Assembly: GCA_020723765.1 (NCBI GenBank)
Contig: DYIF01000010.1
Span: 1-64,000 of the forward strand
DNA: 64,000 nucleotides
Source of the DNA: Elusimicrobium minutum
GTDB taxonomy: Bacteria; Elusimicrobiota; Elusimicrobia; Elusimicrobiales; UBA9959
Direction: 5' to 3'
Below are positions 60,162 to 64,000 of the stretch, one piece after another. Position 1 is the first letter of the stretch. Each line of letters opens with the position of its first letter. The notes beneath the pieces were generated by a model that searched no databases, was not told the DNA's origin, and was given only the letters and a program-made list of their open reading frames with translations. The translations under genes and the position numbers were made by a program.

Positions 60162-61211
60162 ATGAAATTGTGTTTAGACGCTCACGGCGGAGATTTCGGG
60201 TTAAGGCCAAATATAGAAGCGGCTATAAAAGCCGTTTCGGAGCTTGGGGTCGGGATTGTTCTTGTAGGAAGAGAAAAAGAAATAAGAGAAGAGTTTAGAA
60301 GATTGGGTCAAAACGAAATTCCAAAATCCATAGAAATACTCGACTGTAAAGACATAATAGATATGGGAAAGGAACCGGTTGAAGAGTGCAAATCTAAACC
60401 CGAATCTTCCATAATGGTTGGTTGCGAACTGGTAGGCGACAAAAAAGCCGACGCTTTCGTTTCGGCCGGCAATTCGGGAGCCATTATGGTATCCTCTCTT
60501 CTTAAAATAGGAAGGATAAAAGGAGTGGCAAGACCCGCTATAACCGTTCCTTTCCCTACCGAAAACGGTTTTTCTCTTTTACTGGACGCCGGAGCCAATA
60601 TGGACTCCAAACCTTATCATCTTTTGCAGTTTGCCATAATGGGGTCAATATATATGAAAAATGTCGCGGGGATATCCAACCCCAAGGTGGGAATTTTATC
60701 CATAGGAGAAGAAGAAACCAAAGGAAATTCCTTAGTAATAGAAACAATACCTTTACTTAAAAATTGCAAACTGATCAATTACTACGGTCCGGTAGAAGGT
60801 AGAGATATCCCTTATAATTTATGCGACGTGGTGGTAACGGATGGATTTACCGGAAACGTAGTTTTAAAATTATCCGAAGGTCTTTCAAAATTTCTTTTCA
60901 AAGAAATAAAAAACGGAATATCTAAAAGCTTTATATATAAATTGGGAGCTTTGATGATGAAAGGAGTTTTTTCCGAAATAAGGAAAAAAACCAACCCAGA
61001 CGAATTCGGAGGGGCTCCGCTTTTAGGCATAGACGGAGTGGTGATAGTAAGCCACGGAAAGTCTTCATCTTACGCCATATTCAACGCCCTTAAAAACGCT
61101 AAAAAACTGGTTTTGGAAAATATAATAGAAAAAATGAGAACCGAAATAGAACAAAGCATGGATAGCGTCAAATCTAACGCAGTAAACGGAGAAGTAAATG
61201 AAAGAGTTTGA
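60162..61211 (+). CDS. plsX: Phosphate acyltransferase PlsX
   Basis: The 349-residue enzyme makes acyl-phosphate from acyl-ACP for phospholipid synthesis. Marks: LDAHGGDFGLRPNIEAA at the start, SAGNSGAIMVSSLLKIGRIKGVARPAI, LSIGEEETKGN and VVTDGFTGNVVLKLSEG. No clear ribosome site. Its end overlaps fabG by 14 bases. Confidence 0.95.
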   Translation: MKLCLDAHGGDFGLRPNIEAAIKAVSELGVGIVLVGREKEIREEFRRLGQNEIPKSIEILDCKDIIDMGKEPVEECKSKPESSIMVGCELVGDKKADAFVSAGNSGAIMVSSLLKIGRIKGVARPAITVPFPTENGFSLLLDAGANMDSKPYHLLQFAIMGSIYMKNVAGISNPKVGILSIGEEETKGNSLVIETIPLLKNCKLINYYGPVEGRDIPYNLCDVVVTDGFTGNVVLKLSEGLSKFLFKEIKNGISKSFIYKLGALMMKGVFSEIRKKTNPDEFGGAPLLGIDGVVIVSHGKSSSYAIFNALKNAKKLVLENIIEKMRTEIEQSMDSVKSNAVNGEVNERV

Positions 61212-61941
61212 AAACAAAGTCGTTTTAATAACGGGATCCGCGGAGGGAATAGGAAAGACGATAGCCGAGGTTTTCGCCGAAAACGGAGCAAATCTGGTTT
61301 TAACGGATATCTCTTCGAATATAGAATCGGTGGCATCAAAAATAGCCGTAGATTTCGGAATTAAAACTTTAGGAATTATTCAAAACGTTTCATCCGAGGA
61401 AGATTGCAAAAAAGCGATAGACGAGACGATTAAAAAATTCGGACAAATAGACGTACTTATTAATAATGCGGGCATTACCAGAGACGGCCTTTCGATTAAG
61501 ATGAAAGAAAAAGATTTCGAGGATGTGATATCGGTCAACCTTAAAGGTCCTTTTCTTATGTGCAAACACGCTTTTATTCATATGTCTTCAAAGAGATATG
61601 GAAAGATTATAAACATATCTTCCGTGGTAGGACAGACCGGTCAGGCCGGGCAGGCAAATTACTCCGCTTCAAAAGCCGGGCTTATAGGGCTTACAAAATC
61701 TTTGGCGAGAGAATTTTCAAAAAGGAACATTAACGTAAACGCCATAGCCCCGGGATTTATAACCACAAAGATGACCGAAAAACTCGAAGAAAAAGTTAAG
61801 GAATCTATAATTTCTCAAATACCGCTAAACAGATTCGGTTCACCGGCGGATGTGGCGAACGTCGCGTTATTTTTAGCTTCGGATAAAAGCTCATATATAA
61901 CCGGCCAGGTGATATCCGTAAACGGCGGATTATATATGTAA
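61198..61941 (+). CDS. fabG: 3-oxoacyl-ACP reductase
   Basis: The 247-residue short-chain dehydrogenase has a GSAEGIGKTIAEVF nucleotide-binding motif, NNAGITRDGL, the catalytic Ser in NISSVVGQTGQAGQ and the Tyr-x3-Lys in NYSASKAG, ending ITGQVISVNGGLYM. It catalyses the first reduction of fatty-acid elongation. GGAGAAG inside plsX serves as its ribosome site. Confidence 0.95.
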   Translation: MKEFENKVVLITGSAEGIGKTIAEVFAENGANLVLTDISSNIESVASKIAVDFGIKTLGIIQNVSSEEDCKKAIDETIKKFGQIDVLINNAGITRDGLSIKMKEKDFEDVISVNLKGPFLMCKHAFIHMSSKRYGKIINISSVVGQTGQAGQANYSASKAGLIGLTKSLAREFSKRNINVNAIAPGFITTKMTEKLEEKVKESIISQIPLNRFGSPADVANVALFLASDKSSYITGQVISVNGGLYM

Positions 61942-61975
61942 CATAATAATCATATTGTTTTTTTGTATTTTTTGA

Positions 61976-61981
61976 TATAAT
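61976..61981 (+). promoter_or_regulatory. Candidate -10 element upstream of acpP
   Basis: TATAAT in the 68-base gap between fabG and acpP, with TTGTTT at 61955-61960 as a poor -35 at a short spacing. It would give acpP its own high expression in addition to read-through; GGAGG at 61999-62003 is the acpP ribosome site. Confidence 0.4.
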
Positions 61982-62009
61982 ATAAAATAATCTAAAACGG
62001 AGGAAAACG

Positions 62010-62261
62010 ATGGCAATGACAAGAGAAAATGTAGCGGAAGAAATAAAAAAATTAATATCGGAGTCTCTTTCTACCGATATAAACGAAATAAAAGAAGATT
62101 CTAAATTTGTAGACGACTTAGGGGCGGACTCTCTCGATATAGTAGAATTGGTTATGTCTATGGAAAATAAATTCGATATAGAAATACCGGATGAAGACGC
62201 GCAAAAAATAAAAACCGTAGGCGAAGCTATAGATTACATATCGAACAGAGTTTCGAAGTAA
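62010..62261 (+). CDS. acpP: Acyl carrier protein
   Basis: The 83-residue four-helix ACP has the phosphopantetheine serine in DDLGADSLDIVELVM and the acidic helix II typical of fatty-acid ACPs. The ATG at 62010 is behind GGAGG; a second ATG two codons later is less well placed. It is followed directly by rnc. Confidence 0.96.
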   Translation: MAMTRENVAEEIKKLISESLSTDINEIKEDSKFVDDLGADSLDIVELVMSMENKFDIEIPDEDAQKIKTVGEAIDYISNRVSK

Positions 62262-62264
62262 TTG

Positions 62265-62951
62265 ATGTTTTTTAATAACCATAAAGAATTAGAAGATAAA
62301 ATAGGGTATTCTTTTAAAGATAAAAAACTTCTCGACAAAGCCTTAACTCACAAATCTTATTCCGTTGAAAGAAAAATGATTTATCACAACGAGAGATTGG
62401 AGTTTTTGGGAGACAGCGTTGTCGGACTTATAGTCTCGGAGCATCTTTTAAAAAAATATCTCGATAAAGACGAAGGGTTTCTTTCGAAGATGAAATCGTA
62501 TATAGTCTCGTCAAAAAATCTTCACAGATGGGCAAAAATAATAGAGCTTGACAAATATATAAAACTTTCAAAAGCCGAAACTCTTATGGGCGGGAAATCC
62601 AAACAGCAAATTCTCGCAAACGCTTTCGAGGCGGTTATCGGAGCGATGTATATGGACGGGGGCTTCGAAAACGCCAAAAAATTCATATCGGGACTTCTTG
62701 AGGCAAACCACTACGCTCCGATACTTGATTATAAATCTCATATTCAGGAATACTCTCAAAAGAAATACAAAACGCTTCCTCATTATAAACTTATCTCTCA
62801 AACCGGACCCGACCATAAAAAAAACTTTGTAGTAGCTCTTTATCTTAACAATCAATATATATGCGAAGGAGAAGGCCAGAGCAAAAAAGAAGCGGAACAA
62901 AACGCCGCTAAAAAAGCCGCGGAAAAACTCCACATAAACAACATAAAATAA
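62265..62951 (+). CDS. rnc: Ribonuclease III
   Basis: The 228-residue endonuclease has the RNase III signature HNERLEFLGDSVVGLIVSEHLL with the catalytic Glu/Asp, a second acidic site in NAFEAVIGAMYMDGG, and a C-terminal double-stranded RNA-binding domain (HIQEYSQKKYKTLPHYKL, GEGQSKKEAEQNAAKKAAEKL). ATG 62265 is chosen over a TTG three bases earlier. It cleaves double-stranded RNA such as rRNA precursors and could process structured RNAs like the tRNA-linked element. Confidence 0.95.
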   Translation: MFFNNHKELEDKIGYSFKDKKLLDKALTHKSYSVERKMIYHNERLEFLGDSVVGLIVSEHLLKKYLDKDEGFLSKMKSYIVSSKNLHRWAKIIELDKYIKLSKAETLMGGKSKQQILANAFEAVIGAMYMDGGFENAKKFISGLLEANHYAPILDYKSHIQEYSQKKYKTLPHYKLISQTGPDHKKNFVVALYLNNQYICEGEGQSKKEAEQNAAKKAAEKLHINNIK

Positions 62952-62969
62952 TACTTTTCGGAGGATTCT

Positions 62970-64000
62970 ATGCTTTTCAATTTTAACGAAACCCACGAGG
63001 AAATAATCAAGCTTTCAAAGGATTTCGCAAACGGCATACTAAAACCTTTATCCGAAGAATACGACGACAGGGAAGAGTTTCCTCTGTCTTTGTTAGAAGA
63101 GTATAAAAAGTCGGGCTTTTATTCCATTTTATATCCCGAAGAATACGGGGGGATAAACGCCGGTCTTACGGGATTGTGTTTATGCATAGAAGAGCTTTCG
63201 AAGGTAGACGGCTCTTTAGCTCTTCCTCCTGCGACTTCCGCTCTCGGAGCAATTCCGATGATACTATACGCAAACGAAGAACAAAGAAAAAAATATTTTC
63301 CGTTACTTGCTTCTGGAGAAAAACTTGCGGCTTTCGCTTTAACCGAACCCGAGGCGGGCTCGGACGCCACATCTATAACCACCCAAGCCAAAAAAGAAGG
63401 AGATTATTACCTAATAAACGGAATGAAACATTTCTGCTCTTCGGGAAACATATCGGACATTTACATAATATTCGCAAAAACCGCTCCGGAAAAAGGAGCC
63501 AGAGGAATAAGTTGTTTTGCGATAGACAAAAACGCCGAGGGATTTAAGATAGGCAAGAAAGAAAAAAAATTGGGAATAAAATCCAATCCCACGACCGAAA
63601 TATTTCTCGAAAACGTAAGGGTTTCAAAAAACGATATGATAGGACCGGAAGGGTTCGGGCTTTTCGTTTTGCAGGAAACCTTCGATTATTCAAGGCCCGG
63701 AGTCGCCGCGCAGGCCATAGGCATAGCCGAAGGAGCTCTGGAAATAACGGTAAAATATTTAAAACAAAGAAAACAATTCGGCCAAAGCATAATATCCTTT
63801 CAGGCGGTATCGCATAAAATCGCGGAGCTTGCAACAAAATTGGAAGCGGCAAAATCTTTTCTTTACCTGATAGTATCGAGAATGGACGAGTCCTATACGC
63901 AGGCGTTTGAAAACGCGATAAAAAATCAGAAACCTTTAAGAGAGGAATTAAAAAAAATATCAAAAGAAAGATGGACCAAATACTCCGCTATGATAAAGCT
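62970..64000 (+). CDS. Acyl-CoA dehydrogenase (3' end outside the window)
   Basis: About 343 codons are present and the frame is open at the window edge. The three-domain acyl-CoA dehydrogenase plan is visible: N-terminal helices with GFYSILYPEEYGGINAGLTG, the FAD/substrate middle domain FALTEPEAGSDATSI and KHFCSSGNISDIYIIFAK, then the C-terminal helical domain AEGALEITVKYLKQRKQFGQSI. After LVSRM-like IVSRMDES there are roughly 20 residues of lysine-rich sequence before the usual AKIFASE-type helix position, an apparent insertion. The catalytic glutamate lies beyond the window. The ATG has a GGAGG site. A role in fatty-acid or amino-acid-derived acyl-CoA metabolism is expected. Confidence 0.88.
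   Translation, partial: MLFNFNETHEEIIKLSKDFANGILKPLSEEYDDREEFPLSLLEEYKKSGFYSILYPEEYGGINAGLTGLCLCIEELSKVDGSLALPPATSALGAIPMILYANEEQRKKYFPLLASGEKLAAFALTEPEAGSDATSITTQAKKEGDYYLINGMKHFCSSGNISDIYIIFAKTAPEKGARGISCFAIDKNAEGFKIGKKEKKLGIKSNPTTEIFLENVRVSKNDMIGPEGFGLFVLQETFDYSRPGVAAQAIGIAEGALEITVKYLKQRKQFGQSIISFQAVSHKIAELATKLEAAKSFLYLIVSRMDESYTQAFENAIKNQKPLREELKKISKERWTKYSAMIK

Overview
The window is an AT-rich stretch of chromosome from a Gram-negative (diderm) bacterium. It carries a lipopolysaccharide toolkit (kdsA, kdsB, kdsD, waaA, lpxK, gmhB, a heptose kinase, a heptosyltransferase, lptA/B/C-like genes), a secretin-based type IV pilus locus, SecDF-YajC and many outer-envelope proteins. The closely packed, often overlapping genes, the GFTLIELLVV-type pilins with cysteine-rich tails, the tandem O-antigen-ligase/TPR proteins and the 'SYQGR' tail-fibre-like surface protein are most like Elusimicrobiota or a neighbouring lineage. 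That placement is an inference from gene style; no rRNA is present to confirm it.

Layout. 1-1.6 kb: an APC-family amino-acid permease. 1.6-2.1 kb: tRNA-Thr(CGT) followed by a structured repeat element and a second, degenerate copy. 2.2-18 kb: two O-antigen-ligase-like/TPR membrane proteins, an OmpA-like envelope protein and a pilus cluster (pilM-pilN fusion, pilO, pilP, pilQ, pilB, pilC, major pilin, two minor pilins, a small membrane-anchored protein). 18-23.2 kb, minus strand: an HExxH peptidase, uvrA, nadB. 23.3-28.9 kb, plus strand: a flippase-like membrane protein, gamma-carbonic-anhydrase-like protein, single-domain response regulator, MagIII-like DNA glycosylase, TPR protein, lptA-lptB-lptC. 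28.9-34.3 kb, minus strand: Kdo/heptose operon (heptose kinase, kdsB, pyrG, kdsA, zinc ribbon, kdsD). 34.4-39.1 kb, plus strand: heptosyltransferase with a duplicated N-terminal half, polysaccharide deacetylase, lpxK, gmhB, DUF3108. 39.1-44 kb: two secreted surface proteins, one very large and internally duplicated. 44-54.8 kb, minus strand: yebC, ruvC, ruvA, ruvB, a SpoIID-like protein, queA, tgt, yajC, secD, secF, an unknown protein, waaA. 54.9-55.2 kb: tRNA-Arg(TCG) followed by another copy of the tRNA-linked element. 55.2-64 kb, plus strand: small membrane protein, TPR-SpoIID protein, two glycosyltransferases, yceD-rpmF-plsX-fabG-acpP-rnc and a truncated acyl-CoA dehydrogenase.

The genes work together chiefly as an envelope factory. 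Sugar precursors (KdsD, KdsA, KdsB with CTP from PyrG; heptose kinase and GmhB) feed lipid A/core assembly (LpxK, WaaA, heptosyltransferase) and export (LptA/B/C). SecDF-YajC drives export of envelope proteins, the type IV pilus machine builds a surface fibre, and the fab/pls cluster supplies acyl chains.

The most unusual thing in the window is the tRNA-linked element. Copies of about 143-145 bp follow two unrelated tRNA genes. Each full copy ends in a duplicate of the host tRNA from T-loop position G57 to the 3' end, and carries near its left end a 10-11 nt exact reverse complement of that same tRNA's T-arm. The hairpins inside the element covary between loci. It resembles in plan the tandem repeats behind E. 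coli tyrT (rtT RNA), but the tRNA-matched complementarity and occurrence at two different tRNAs suggest a distinct family of structured, tRNA-parasitising elements.
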